64,000 bases of DNA from CAZAMB01 sp964486335 (GTDB lineage: Bacteria > Planctomycetota > Phycisphaerae > UBA1845). The stretch is taken from positions 1 to 64,000 of the forward strand of contig CAZAMB010000006.1 of the NCBI GenBank assembly GCA_964486335.1, read 5' to 3'. The translations under genes and the position numbers were made by a program. Under the pieces are notes generated by a model. The model had not been told where the DNA came from. It saw nothing but the letters and a program-made list of their open reading frames with translations, and ran no database searches. Positions 23,034 through 32,178 of this stretch are shown here, piece after piece (position 1 is the first letter of the stretch; every line of letters begins with the position of its first letter).

Positions 23034-26024
23034 ATGATGGGTATCAAGTTTGCCTGCGTTTTTGCGTCCTCAGTCTTTCCCATTTCAATAATGTCCGTTG
23101 CCACCGCCGGTGATTCGTCCGGTGCCGGAAGCCCGAATGACCGCGTCGTTGGCATGGCGATCGAACGAGGTCGCGGCAAAAGTTCCGTCGCAGGAGGAAT
23201 TTGCAATCCTTCGCGACCATGTATCGATCCCAACTGTAGCATCCCGACAAAGTGTGCGGCTGGGTGCTTTGGCAACGTGCTTTGCGCGCCGCAATGCGGG
23301 GGCAGCAAGTGCAATCTCGGCTGCAATCCGGGACCTTGCGGGGCGGGATGCGGAAGTGAATGCAATCATGTGACCTGCCCACAAAACATTTGTACTCGCT
23401 CGGCCTGCGAACCGCAGTGCAATCCGTTTTGCATAGAGCAGTTTGATCTTTGCGACTGTTACGGTGCTTGCGATGTACGCTGTGATCCCGATGCAAGGAT
23501 CTGCAAGACCGGTTGCGGCGGCGATCCATGCAACTTGCCTACGTGCCCCGGCTACAACCTGTGCACGTGTTTGCCGTGCACCTGCGACCCATGCGGGCCA
23601 ACATGCTCGCCGGCCTGCAATCCGATTTGTCCGCAGTTCGATGCTTGTGCGTGCGCCGGGCTGGAACGCTGCAATCCGGCCTGCAATCCGGACGGAGCCG
23701 TGTGCGATGCAACCTGCAGCCCGCCGATTGAGCCAAAGTGCAATCCGCTCTGCGATAGCTTCGATCTCTGCGCCTCCGGATGTCCTTCGCAGTGTGCACC
23801 CGTCTGCGTTGACAACCTATGTACGCTCCCGGCCTGCCAGCCGGAATGCAATCCACTCTGCCCGGCTTTCGACCATTGTAAGTGCTTGGGGCTGGACCCT
23901 TGCAATCCGTTTTGCAACCCGGCCGCGGTGTGCGACGCCCGTTGCGACCCACCGGTGGATCCAAGTTGCAATCCGATTTGTCCGGCATTCGACGCCTGTG
24001 TTTGCGCCGGGTTGGACCGGTGCAATCCGATCTGCAATCCGGATGGTGCCATTTGCGATCCGACATGCAAGCCGACGATTAACCCCAGGTGCAATCCGTT
24101 TTGCCCCGGCGCCGATCCCTGTGCGCGAGGCTGTCCTCAACGTTGCACGCCCCGGTGTCTGGAGACGATGTGCGACAAACGCGGCTGCTCGCCGGAGTGC
24201 AATCCGCTTTGTATAGGGCAGTTTGATCCTTTCGTTTGCCGTTGCCCGGTAGACTTGCTGGAAACTTTTCCGATAGTTGCCACGGCCGGGTTCGAAACCG
24301 GAATTGTTCCGATCATGAAAGTTAAGGGCGTGATTGATCGGGATGAAGCCAGGGTCGATTGGGGTGATGGCACCGATCCAACGGCTGCATTGTTCAAAGA
24401 TTGCAATCGCATCCTCGGCAAAAACATCGGCGAATGCACGATCGTAGGGACACATATCTACGAAAACGCCGGAACCTACAACGTGACGTTTATTCCCGCG
24501 TCCAATAGTTGTCGTATTTCGGCTCAAGCCACCGTTGTGCCGCCCAGAGATTTTGTAATTCTCTCCATTGGCGATTCCGTGGCCTCTGGAGAAGGCAATC
24601 CCGTCACCCCGGCAATCGACCAATTTGAACCGGCCCAGTGGGACGATATCGCGTCAAACGCTCCTTATGGAAAAGAGGCTGACAAGAAATGCCACCGTAG
24701 CTCGCGATCTGGCCCCGCGTTAGCTGCTCAGAAGGTCTTGCAAACGAATCCCAATTCCTCGTTCGTTCATAGGGCTTGTTCCGGCGCAAAGTTGAATGAT
24801 AGGGAGCAAAACCTCATCCAGCAGCTCGAAGAGGCTCGTCGTAAGCTTTCCCGCGTCGATGTGCTGATCATCTCGGGTGGCGCGAACAACGTCGCGGGCG
24901 GTTTTGGGAGTGTCGTGGAGGCATGCGCTGGGGTTCCTCCTGTCACTGGAGCTTGTTGTACGGACGGGGAGTGCAAGGATGACGTCCCATTGAGAAAATG
25001 CCAGGACGCAAAGCGAACTGTCGAAACAGATTTCATGGGTCCCGGAACGGTTTGCCAACAGGTAGACTGCGACAACGACAACCAGACGCGCTGGGACGAT
25101 CAGGAATCCTCCTGCAACAACGCCAGTTATGAACGACTTCTGTTAAACTCAATCACAGGCCTCGATTCAATCTACGGCGAATTGGCTGACGCGATCAACT
25201 GCGTGACGAAGGATGGCGCCGTACTTCCGGAATGCCTCGCAATGGAGCATCCGATTCCCTCGCTCGTACTCATCGCCGAGTACTTTGATCCCACACACGA
25301 CAAGGATGGAAACTTTCCGCAATATGCAACCAACGCTCGTTGCACCGCCGGAGCCATTAGCAACGACGAGTGGGAGTTTCTCTATGATACGATGATGATT
25401 CCATTGAATAGGGAAGTTAAGAAAGCAGCCCAAACGCATGGTTGGGCACTTGCCGATGGTATTGCCAATGCTTTTCTAAAACATGGAATGTGCGCGCAAG
25501 ACGACACCTGGGTCGTTCAAATCCCGGAATCCATCGGCTCCCAATTCAATCTTGGCGACTCAACCCAACTAGCGGGAACGGGCCACCCTAACGCGCCGGG
25601 CCAGGCGTGTTATGGAAACAGAATCCACGAGACGCTGATCTGCAATAATCCACCAAGGACGATCGCTACGGGTACGGCCGGCGGATTGCCTTTTGTGTTC
25701 GGCTCGGAATCAAAAAGCGAAGTGCTTGTGTCGCTGGCGGCAACGAATCCGATCAAGGAATCGGGGGTTGGAACGACATATTACTCCATCGACGATCCAG
25801 CCTGCGCGAAAGACGCCGTGACCAACTGTCTAACCTATTCGGAGCCGATTCGCATAACCGCACCCGGATGTCATATCGTGAACTACTTCAGCGAGAACAA
25901 CGTGGTCGAATGGCAGGCTGGGTCCTGCGTCGATGCGGCCTGCACCTGTCGGCGCGATGAGAAGCCCGAATCATGCCGAGGCGTGGAGCCGATGAGGAGT
26001 GTTACCGTTTGTATCGCCGAGTAA
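23034..26024 (+). CDS. Secreted cysteine-rich repeat protein with SGNH (SEST-type) hydrolase domain
   Basis: This 996-residue exported protein has four parts. A signal peptide ends near residue 26. Residues 57-404 hold about 75 cysteines (hand count) in tandem C-N-P-x-C repeats. A PKD-like domain at about 410-500 contains VDWGDGTDPT and GTHIYENAGTYNVTF. An SGNH/GDSL hydrolase domain at about 505-870 has the nucleophile S515 in SIGDSVASGEGN, oxyanion residues in SGGANN (618-619) and H851 in GHPNAPGQ. A planctomycete-type GACC...GTVCQQVDC cysteine loop (638-679) interrupts the hydrolase, and a beta-rich tail closes the protein. The GDSVASGEG, CHRSSRSGPALAA and GHPN blocks match the SEST-like esterase branch. 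The substrate is unknown. Confidence 0.85.
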   Translation: MMGIKFACVFASSVFPISIMSVATAGDSSGAGSPNDRVVGMAIERGRGKSSVAGGICNPSRPCIDPNCSIPTKCAAGCFGNVLCAPQCGGSKCNLGCNPGPCGAGCGSECNHVTCPQNICTRSACEPQCNPFCIEQFDLCDCYGACDVRCDPDARICKTGCGGDPCNLPTCPGYNLCTCLPCTCDPCGPTCSPACNPICPQFDACACAGLERCNPACNPDGAVCDATCSPPIEPKCNPLCDSFDLCASGCPSQCAPVCVDNLCTLPACQPECNPLCPAFDHCKCLGLDPCNPFCNPAAVCDARCDPPVDPSCNPICPAFDACVCAGLDRCNPICNPDGAICDPTCKPTINPRCNPFCPGADPCARGCPQRCTPRCLETMCDKRGCSPECNPLCIGQFDPFVCRCPVDLLETFPIVATAGFETGIVPIMKVKGVIDRDEARVDWGDGTDPTAALFKDCNRILGKNIGECTIVGTHIYENAGTYNVTFIPASNSCRISAQATVVPPRDFVILSIGDSVASGEGNPVTPAIDQFEPAQWDDIASNAPYGKEADKKCHRSSRSGPALAAQKVLQTNPNSSFVHRACSGAKLNDREQNLIQQLEEARRKLSRVDVLIISGGANNVAGGFGSVVEACAGVPPVTGACCTDGECKDDVPLRKCQDAKRTVETDFMGPGTVCQQVDCDNDNQTRWDDQESSCNNASYERLLLNSITGLDSIYGELADAINCVTKDGAVLPECLAMEHPIPSLVLIAEYFDPTHDKDGNFPQYATNARCTAGAISNDEWEFLYDTMMIPLNREVKKAAQTHGWALADGIANAFLKHGMCAQDDTWVVQIPESIGSQFNLGDSTQLAGTGHPNAPGQACYGNRIHETLICNNPPRTIATGTAGGLPFVFGSESKSEVLVSLAATNPIKESGVGTTYYSIDDPACAKDAVTNCLTYSEPIRITAPGCHIVNYFSENNVVEWQAGSCVDAACTCRRDEKPESCRGVEPMRSVTVCIAE
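23202..24245 (+). repeat. Tandem cysteine-rich coding repeats
   Basis: Within the preceding gene, units of about 36 and 41 codons each begin C-N-P-x-C. The clearest 40-41-residue units start at residues 195, 272 and 312, contain FDAC-x-C-x-GL and CNP-x-CNP, and end in C-x-P. Shorter 36-residue units start at 236 and 353. At DNA level TGCAATCCG recurs dozens of times. The repeats keep frame and cysteine spacing, so selection on a disulfide-linked fibre or stalk is likely. Confidence 0.75.
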
Positions 26025-26191
26025 AAACCTGAAAGCGAAGCTCACATTCTCCGCCCGCGTTTTTCTTAAACCAATCTCTGTGAGCCTTTGTCAACTCCTT
26101 TGCGCGGCAAACTTGACGGCCAGTCGAATCTCAGCCATGACCGCGCTTTTGGCTTCCCGTGAGTACGGGTCGGTCGGCTTTCGGAAAGCCC

Positions 26192-26365
26192 CTACGCCAC
26201 CAATTCCACGCATAGCGTCCCGCGAAACCGCGCTCGAAGCTCTTGCTGAATCTCCTTGTGAATCCGGCTCACCCGCGATTCCGAAAAGTCCGGCACGCCG
26301 CCGATCTCGGCCTTTGCCATTTCGTCAAAGCAATAGTGAATAAAAATCAACCATACCTCACGCAT
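26192..26365 (-). pseudogene. Remnant of a FliA/WhiG-type sigma factor (region 4)
   Basis: On the minus strand a 57-residue frame contains LIFIHYCFDEMAKAEIGG followed by FSESRVSRIHKEIQQELRARF. This resembles the last helices of sigma region 4 in flagellar-type sigma factors, where an IGxxLxxSESRVSQIH pattern contacts the -35 box. Regions 2 and 3 are absent, and the frame upstream reads into unrelated sequence. I therefore treat it as a gene tail left by deletion. It lies downstream of the three-protease operon. An intact short gene is unlikely because no core-binding region remains. Confidence 0.5.
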
Positions 26366-26405
26366 AGGTCCGTTTGCCAGCTGTTTGGCGTCATTTGGCG
26401 GACAA

Positions 26406-27602
26406 TTATGGAGTGTCTTCCGGCTCGGGCATGGGGATCGGCTCGGGCGGCAGCGGTTCGGCCGGATCGAACGGCTCGGGAATCTCCGGCAGCGCCCCCA
26501 GCGCCGAACTTTCAGCAAGCACGAGTTCGATCGTCATCGATTCCCCGTCCCGCTCGATGTCCAGTCGAACCTTCTCCCCCGCCGGAATCATGTAAAGCGC
26601 TTGCGTAAGCTGCCCGAAGTGGGAAACGGGCCGCCCCGCGGCGCCAACGATCTTGTCGCCAATCCGAAGTCCGGCATCGATCGCGGGCGAGGGGTCGGCG
26701 ATGTTGCCCACGACGACAGCGTCCCTCACGCGAGGGTTCATGGCCACGCCCAGCCAACCGCGCTGAATCGTTCTGCCTTCTATTAATTTTTCCACAATGG
26801 CTGCGACTCGGTCGCGCGGAACCGCAAATCCGACACCCGAATCGTACATTTCGACGCCCGCAAGCTCGCCTGGACGCTGGGCCATCGGAACGCAAATCCC
26901 CATTACGCGACCTTCCAGATCACACAACGGCCCACCGTAGTTTGCCGGACTGAGCTTGGCGTCGGTCTGAATGGCGTTTCCAGCCATTCGACGAAGGGCG
27001 CTGATGATCCCCACCGTGACCGACGGCTGTTCGCCTCCGAATCCCATGCCCAGCGCGATCGCCCATTGTCCGACCTGGATTTCGTTTTCTTCGCGCCACT
27101 CCGCGACCGGAAGCCGATCCGCGTCCACCTTGAGCAGCGCGATCTTTCGAACCTGATCGCGGGCGACGAGGTCGGCCGCAAGCCGCCGACCATCCGCAAG
27201 GGTGACCGAAATCAGCGCCGGATCACGTGCGAAGTTGAATCCACTGGTGACGATGAATCCATCGCTGGAATAAATGACGCCGGTCGTCGGACCGTCGGCC
27301 AGGACGAAATCGGAGCCGACGGAATCGCGAAACGGATTCTGAATCCTCTTTGGCGCGGGCGGACCCTCTAAGCTGTCGTTTTCAGCATGCGGCTCTTCGT
27401 CGTTCGGGCGCAGCGACGGCTGCGTTCCACCGACGGTGTCGATGCGAACAATGGAGGAACGCACTCGTTCCATTGCCGCGCGAAACCGATCCTGCGTGGC
27501 GCGGAGAACGGCAGGCGACGGACGGTCGTCGCTCGGCGCAGCCAGCGCGCCTTGGATCAGCACAATCGAAGCAAGCATGGGCCATCGGAGCGTCTTGGTC
27601 AT
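26406..27602 (-). CDS. HtrA-like protein lacking catalytic residues (paralogue 2)
   Basis: This 398-residue exported protein has a trypsin-like fold at about 75-280 and one PDZ domain at about 285-370 (RGWLGVAMNPRV, AGLRIGDKIVGAAG), then a proline-rich acidic tail. The protease motifs are altered. Where active HtrA has TNYHVV this reads TSGFNF, so the histidine is lost. The aspartate region reads DQVRKIALLKVD. NSGGPL has become NYGGPLCD, so the nucleophile is tyrosine. It is therefore predicted to be inactive, perhaps a binding or regulatory partner of the active protease encoded two genes upstream. Its ATG overlaps the preceding stop codon, and it is the last gene of the operon. Confidence 0.85.
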   Translation of the reverse strand: MTKTLRWPMLASIVLIQGALAAPSDDRPSPAVLRATQDRFRAAMERVRSSIVRIDTVGGTQPSLRPNDEEPHAENDSLEGPPAPKRIQNPFRDSVGSDFVLADGPTTGVIYSSDGFIVTSGFNFARDPALISVTLADGRRLAADLVARDQVRKIALLKVDADRLPVAEWREENEIQVGQWAIALGMGFGGEQPSVTVGIISALRRMAGNAIQTDAKLSPANYGGPLCDLEGRVMGICVPMAQRPGELAGVEMYDSGVGFAVPRDRVAAIVEKLIEGRTIQRGWLGVAMNPRVRDAVVVGNIADPSPAIDAGLRIGDKIVGAAGRPVSHFGQLTQALYMIPAGEKVRLDIERDGESMTIELVLAESSALGALPEIPEPFDPAEPLPPEPIPMPEPEDTP

Positions 27603-28792
27603 TTCTGCGTCTCCGTTTCGATTCTTACCGTCAGAATTCGTCGCCCTCGCCGCAAGACCAGATCGATCGGGTCGCCGGAGGCAAGGCGGCTCCAGCGTTC
27701 GTCAAATTCGCGAACATCACTCACGTTAACCGCGTTAATCGATAGGATCAGGTCGTCCTTTTGAAGACCCGCTCGATCCGCCGGCGATCCGGCGCGAACC
27801 CGCTCGACAAACGGAGGAAGATCGCGATAACCCGCGCGACCAATGCGAAATCCCGCATCGACGGAATCCGTCGCCGCTTTAACATCCCGTCGCTGCGACG
27901 CGGTCGCGACCGCACTCGTGTCGGGATTGGCGGCGTCCTTAAGAAAGTCCCACAATACATCTCGAGGGATCGCGTAATTCAAGTGCGTGTGCGTCAGGTT
28001 GGAGATGACCACGCGGCCGACCATGCCCACAAGTCGCCCATCGATATTGACCACCGCGCTGCCGGGCGCGCCGGGATTACTGGTGATCGCATCCATTACG
28101 AGCACGTCACCATGATATGGAAAGTCCTTGACTTTCCGCCGCGCATCAAGTCGCGTCCGCGTGGAATAGACACCGCGAAAAACCGAAACCGGTTCGATGC
28201 CGTCGGCGACCTTGAAGGAGTTTCCGGCGGCAAACACCCAATCTCCGGGCCGCAAGAACGACAGGCAGTCAGCGGCGTATGTCGTTTTCGTGTTCGCCGC
28301 GTCGCCTGGTGAAGAACAACTTGCCTCAAAGAACGAAAACGGCTTCTCAAACTCCAGGACGCTTGTCGTCGTGTCGTTTACCGGATGATCGGCGCTCCGC
28401 AGGGGCTTGAGTCGCAGCAGAACCAGTTGAAGATCGGCGTCCCGGTGAACAACCTCAGCCCCGTACGCCGAGCCGTCCGACGCAACCGCGCGAATGTTTT
28501 CGGAGTCGCTGAGCAGCGAATAGACGGTGAGCACCAGACCATCGGCGGAAATAAGAATTCCGCTGCCATAGCCCGACTGCGGACCGACGCCCAGACCGTA
28601 GAGCTTGACCACGCGCGGCAACAGAACATCCACGGCGTTTTCACCCTGAGAGGCGCGCCCTTCAACGGCCTGGTATCCCACCAGCAAAGCGAGCAAGCAC
28701 GCGGACAGGGCAGTCCGAGCGGTTCGTTGTGGCAGCGATTGCGAATAAGCTGCGTACCGTCGCTTCGCAGGCTTCAAGGGTCTAATCTCCAA
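27599..28792 (-). CDS. HtrA-like protein lacking catalytic residues (paralogue 1)
   Basis: This 397-residue exported protein has a trypsin-like domain at about 55-280 and a C-terminal PDZ domain at about 310-395 (AGLQKDDLILSINAV). GSGILISADGLVLT keeps the scaffold, but the histidine position reads TVYSLL instead of TNYHVV. The serine motif reads NPGAPGSAVV instead of NPGNSGGPL. The aspartate in HRDADLQLVLLRL is kept. Two of three catalytic residues are therefore missing. The gene overlaps the upstream active protease gene by 19 bases and the downstream paralogue by four, so all are cotranscribed. A cysteine-containing insertion of about 35 residues near the middle (FFEASCSS) is peculiar to this copy. 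Confidence 0.85.
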   Translation of the reverse strand: MEIRPLKPAKRRYAAYSQSLPQRTARTALSACLLALLVGYQAVEGRASQGENAVDVLLPRVVKLYGLGVGPQSGYGSGILISADGLVLTVYSLLSDSENIRAVASDGSAYGAEVVHRDADLQLVLLRLKPLRSADHPVNDTTTSVLEFEKPFSFFEASCSSPGDAANTKTTYAADCLSFLRPGDWVFAAGNSFKVADGIEPVSVFRGVYSTRTRLDARRKVKDFPYHGDVLVMDAITSNPGAPGSAVVNIDGRLVGMVGRVVISNLTHTHLNYAIPRDVLWDFLKDAANPDTSAVATASQRRDVKAATDSVDAGFRIGRAGYRDLPPFVERVRAGSPADRAGLQKDDLILSINAVNVSDVREFDERWSRLASGDPIDLVLRRGRRILTVRIETETQK

Positions 28793-30582
28793 TCGGACCG
28801 AGTTTCCTTGTAGGATTGATCACGGCTCCGAACCAAGAGCGTTTGAGGCCAAACGATTCCGCCGATCCACTCGTAATCCTGCACGTCGATCGTCGCTTCC
28901 AAGCCCGTTGGCACGTCACGGGCAACGATACGCACGGCCCGCCCCGTTTGAGGATCAAATAGAAACCTGGCGACGCTCTGGTCTCCGATCGGCCACGAAA
29001 GGACCTCTAGCGCGGGTCGTACGCGATTCATGGCCGCCAGCGCGTTCTTCGCCTCAGCCGTCACTTCCGCATTCGCTCCCGACATGTCGAGCCGCGCGTC
29101 ACCCCCCGCGTGAGCAACTTCGCCCAACTGGTCGTCGGGCAACTCTGCGAGCATTCGCCTCTCCAAGACAAACATCGCGGACAGAGCCAATCGATCTTCC
29201 GTCGGAAGTTCCATCGTCTCACCATCCTTCGTCACGCGGCTCCATGCTGAACGGTCGTCGAAATGAACTAGCATTCCCGGCCTGCCATCGTCGTTGAGCC
29301 GCGTCATTTCGATCGGCCCCTCGCGCTCACTGCGGACGTCGAATACTTCGACAGACTTCGACGGATCACCGATTTTGCCAATGGTCCGGGTCGCCCTCCA
29401 TTGCCGACGGTTCGGCGGTTTCGCGGCCGCGTCGCGCAGAACGGCCCGCCGAAAATCGCGCAAGACACGCCTGACCTCGCGCCGGTTCATCTCCTGCGAA
29501 ACGACGAAGGGCATGGGCAGTCGAGGTTGAATGGGGTCCAGCCGGACTTCGAGGTCCTTTTTCAGCCCGTCCGATTCAATTTCAAGGCGCAAAGGCCAAT
29601 CCGCCGGATAGGTACCCAGAATACTTGCGAACTGATTGCGCGAGACAATGAATGTCCCGTCAATGGAAATCAGTCGGTCTCCTGCGCGAATGCCCGCACG
29701 ATCGGCCGCTCCCTCGCCGATGATTTTTCCGAACAACACCATCCCGGGCGAGACTTCGTCCGGCGTCATCGCCAGCGTTCCATGTCGCCCGAGCAACCCC
29801 GCACGCAGCGCCGGAACGAACCTCCGTATTTGATTGGCCGAAATCGCGTAACCGTGTCCGACGTTGAATCGCCCGCGCGTGCTCACGGAGATTCGACCGT
29901 TGATTCCGATGATCTCGCCGGCCTGATTGAACAAGGGGCCTCCGGAGTTGCCCGGATTAATGGCCGCATCGACTTGCAGACAATCGGTGTACGCGAGATT
30001 GCCTCCCACGCCGTGTTGGTATCGGTTCGTTCCCGAAACGATGCCCATGGACACGCTGGGAGTGTTGTCTTCACTGAGCGAAAAGGGATTCCCGATCGCG
30101 TAGACAACGTCGCCGACGCGCACGAGGTCGGAGTCTCCCAGTGACGCATAGGGAAATTTGTCCGCTCCGGTCAGTCGAAACATCGCCACGTCGCCGGTCG
30201 GATCGATGCCTAGAACTTCAAGCTCGTATTGTTTGCCATCGGGCAATCCGCCCAGGCCCTTACGCGTATTCAACATGCCCGCGACGACGTGATAGTTGGT
30301 CAGGCCATAACCGTCCTCGTGGATGAGCACGCCCGATCCGCCGCCACGCTGCGCCGTGTCGTTCACGCAAACGACGGCCGGAGACACCCGCGCGATCATT
30401 TCGATTCGCGCCCGCTCGGCTTCCAAAACAGGATCGGACTCCGCCAGCGCCAAATTACTTTGCCACGCCAACGTCGGCAGTGCGATCAAAGCCCAATGGC
30501 GCGCCTTGGCGGCTATATGCTTCCTCAATCGCATGAGAACAGGTCTCATCAACATGGTAGCCGGTTGACCCCGATTTCCCAT
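28774..30582 (-). CDS. HtrA-like serine protease with PDZ and long C-terminal domain
   Basis: This 602-residue exported protease has an intact triad: histidine in LTNYHVV, aspartate in DPTGDVAMFRL and serine in NPGNSGGPL. The trypsin-like domain lies at about 55-255 and a PDZ domain at about 265-365 (AGIRAGDRLISIDG). The last 230 residues form a beta-rich domain I do not recognise, with DRSAWSRVTKDGETMELPT and VWPQTLLVRS segments. The N-terminus carries a signal peptide (HWALIALPTLAWQSNLALA). HtrA proteins degrade misfolded envelope proteins. The ATG overlaps the stop of the upstream NPCBM gene by four bases. It is the only member of the three tandem paralogues that should be catalytically active. 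Confidence 0.88.
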   Translation of the reverse strand: MGNRGQPATMLMRPVLMRLRKHIAAKARHWALIALPTLAWQSNLALAESDPVLEAERARIEMIARVSPAVVCVNDTAQRGGGSGVLIHEDGYGLTNYHVVAGMLNTRKGLGGLPDGKQYELEVLGIDPTGDVAMFRLTGADKFPYASLGDSDLVRVGDVVYAIGNPFSLSEDNTPSVSMGIVSGTNRYQHGVGGNLAYTDCLQVDAAINPGNSGGPLFNQAGEIIGINGRISVSTRGRFNVGHGYAISANQIRRFVPALRAGLLGRHGTLAMTPDEVSPGMVLFGKIIGEGAADRAGIRAGDRLISIDGTFIVSRNQFASILGTYPADWPLRLEIESDGLKKDLEVRLDPIQPRLPMPFVVSQEMNRREVRRVLRDFRRAVLRDAAAKPPNRRQWRATRTIGKIGDPSKSVEVFDVRSEREGPIEMTRLNDDGRPGMLVHFDDRSAWSRVTKDGETMELPTEDRLALSAMFVLERRMLAELPDDQLGEVAHAGGDARLDMSGANAEVTAEAKNALAAMNRVRPALEVLSWPIGDQSVARFLFDPQTGRAVRIVARDVPTGLEATIDVQDYEWIGGIVWPQTLLVRSRDQSYKETRSDWRLDP

Positions 30583-31880
30583 CAGTCAGGCTTGGGAGTT
30601 CGACGCCCGTGCCCGCGCGAACGGATCAGCCGGGCGTCGCCCCAGTCGGCGTGATCTGAAACATCCAGTCCTTCACCATAATCAACGATCAGCGTCAATT
30701 CGCCAATGCCAGCCACGTCCACGAGGATGTCGCGCGCCGGGTCGGTACCACGAACCTCGCCGCTATCGAAAAGTATTCGTGTGTCACCCATCACGCGCAT
30801 CACGACGCTTCCCAGCGGCCGGACGGCGTCGTCAATGCCGATGGTCGCCGCGAAACGATCAAAGGCTTCGTTTAGCTTGTAAGTGATTTCCGTCCGACTA
30901 TGCACTCCCAAGCCGCGGGCAAAAGTTCGGCCGCCAATGGAAAGCGCTCCGCCGAGCAGGTTCTTGTCCCTTTGAACACGCCAGGGATCGTGGATCAAGC
31001 CTTCGATCACCTGGTTCGTCGGATCGAGATCAGAAAGAAAGGCAAGGCGCTCGGCGCGAAAGCGCACGGCCACAATGTCGCCAACGGAAATGTTCGAAAT
31101 CGTGCCAACCGACGTCTCGACCTTCAATACTTCTTCATCAGCGGATTCAAGCGTTCCGGAAAAAACGGACCCGTCCACCAATTCAAATGTCGCGGCAAAC
31201 GGGCCTTGTTTTCGAGCGCCGGCGGCGAGCACGATGGCAAAGACCTTTTCATTCTGAAAGCGCCGGCTTTCACCGTCAAAGAAAAACGATCCTCCGGCGG
31301 CGTCCAGCGATTCCAGCCGGCCCAAAAGTCGTTTGACTTCCGTGTCGTCGCGCGAAATCAGTTCGTCCTGACTCGGCGAACGATTGGAAAGAGCGTTGGA
31401 TAATGCCGCGTACGCGCGGCCAAACCTGGCCGAGTCTCCCAACTGAATGGCCGAAAGCCGATCCCACGAAAACCGGGATGAATCTCCCAGCGCGGTCCGG
31501 GCGATGACCGCGTCGCCGTCACCGGCGAGCAGTTCCCCGGCGAGTCGTCCACCATCCGCCAGGTGAAACACGACAGAGCACCGATCACGCGACGCGCGCT
31601 GATGATCAAACGACACGGAACGAACGTCATCCAATGGAATGACGACTTCGCCATCAACGCCGGATAAACGCAGCTCGTCCTTGGTTCCTATTCCCTGCCA
31701 GTTGCCTTGCACGATCGCGCCATCAAGTCGCACCACGGCTGCTTGGCGCGGATTGGCCGCCGTCGCGATGGGCAACACAGAAGCGATCACGACCAGCGCC
31801 GCGCCGCGTCCAATTGCCTTCCTCGCCGTGGACTGGAAGCGCCAGAGAATCTCCAGAAATATTGCTCGCGTTCGTCTCAT
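30582..31880 (-). CDS. Exported NPCBM-domain protein, first gene of the HtrA operon
   Basis: This 432-residue protein has an N-terminal signal anchor (GAALVVIASVLPIATAAN). Two or three repeated beta modules follow, with the pattern VVRLDGAIVQGNWQGIGTK and FELVDGSVFSGTLESADEE. A C-terminal NPCBM-like carbohydrate-binding domain lies at about 285-425 (GGRTFARGLGVHSRTEITYK, ILFDSGEVRGTDPARDI, DYGEGLDVSDHADWGDARL). The NPCBM domain suggests binding to a polysaccharide or glycosylated surface. The start at 31880 has GGAAG upstream. Its stop overlaps the next start by four bases, so it leads a four-gene operon with the active and inactive proteases. Confidence 0.85.
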   Translation of the reverse strand: MRRTRAIFLEILWRFQSTARKAIGRGAALVVIASVLPIATAANPRQAAVVRLDGAIVQGNWQGIGTKDELRLSGVDGEVVIPLDDVRSVSFDHQRASRDRCSVVFHLADGGRLAGELLAGDGDAVIARTALGDSSRFSWDRLSAIQLGDSARFGRAYAALSNALSNRSPSQDELISRDDTEVKRLLGRLESLDAAGGSFFFDGESRRFQNEKVFAIVLAAGARKQGPFAATFELVDGSVFSGTLESADEEVLKVETSVGTISNISVGDIVAVRFRAERLAFLSDLDPTNQVIEGLIHDPWRVQRDKNLLGGALSIGGRTFARGLGVHSRTEITYKLNEAFDRFAATIGIDDAVRPLGSVVMRVMGDTRILFDSGEVRGTDPARDILVDVAGIGELTLIVDYGEGLDVSDHADWGDARLIRSRGHGRRTPKPD

Positions 31881-32178
31881 GGGAGCTTCCGATAACTCGA
31901 CTCGCCGCGTTGACTTTTCGCCCACTTTTCATTACCCTACCGACAGTTCGGCGCGGAGACCAGACGTTAACATTTTTTCGATGTCCCGCTCCGAAATCGG
32001 CGCTGAGGGGAGAAACGCGGGCGACAGCGCAACCGATTCGCCACGCTAGTACGAATGATTTGACTCCACGGTTCGGCCTTTGACCGTTACGGTCAGCCTC
32101 GCCCGTTCGTCGAATGATCGCGTCATCTCCTCCGCAATACGATCCCGATCGACCGAGAGTGCTGCTGGAGAGTCCGTG
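31881..32178. other. Divergent intergenic region
   Basis: These 298 bases separate the minus-strand NPCBM-HtrA operon from the plus-strand metallopeptidase gene and must hold both promoters. I found no strong consensus pair. No open frame in it shows a domain or ribosome site. Confidence 0.4.

Noticed and set aside
23539..24623. Minus-strand frames opposite the cysteine repeats
   Set aside because: They arise because TGCAATCCG repeats keep several frames open; no independent evidence supports them.
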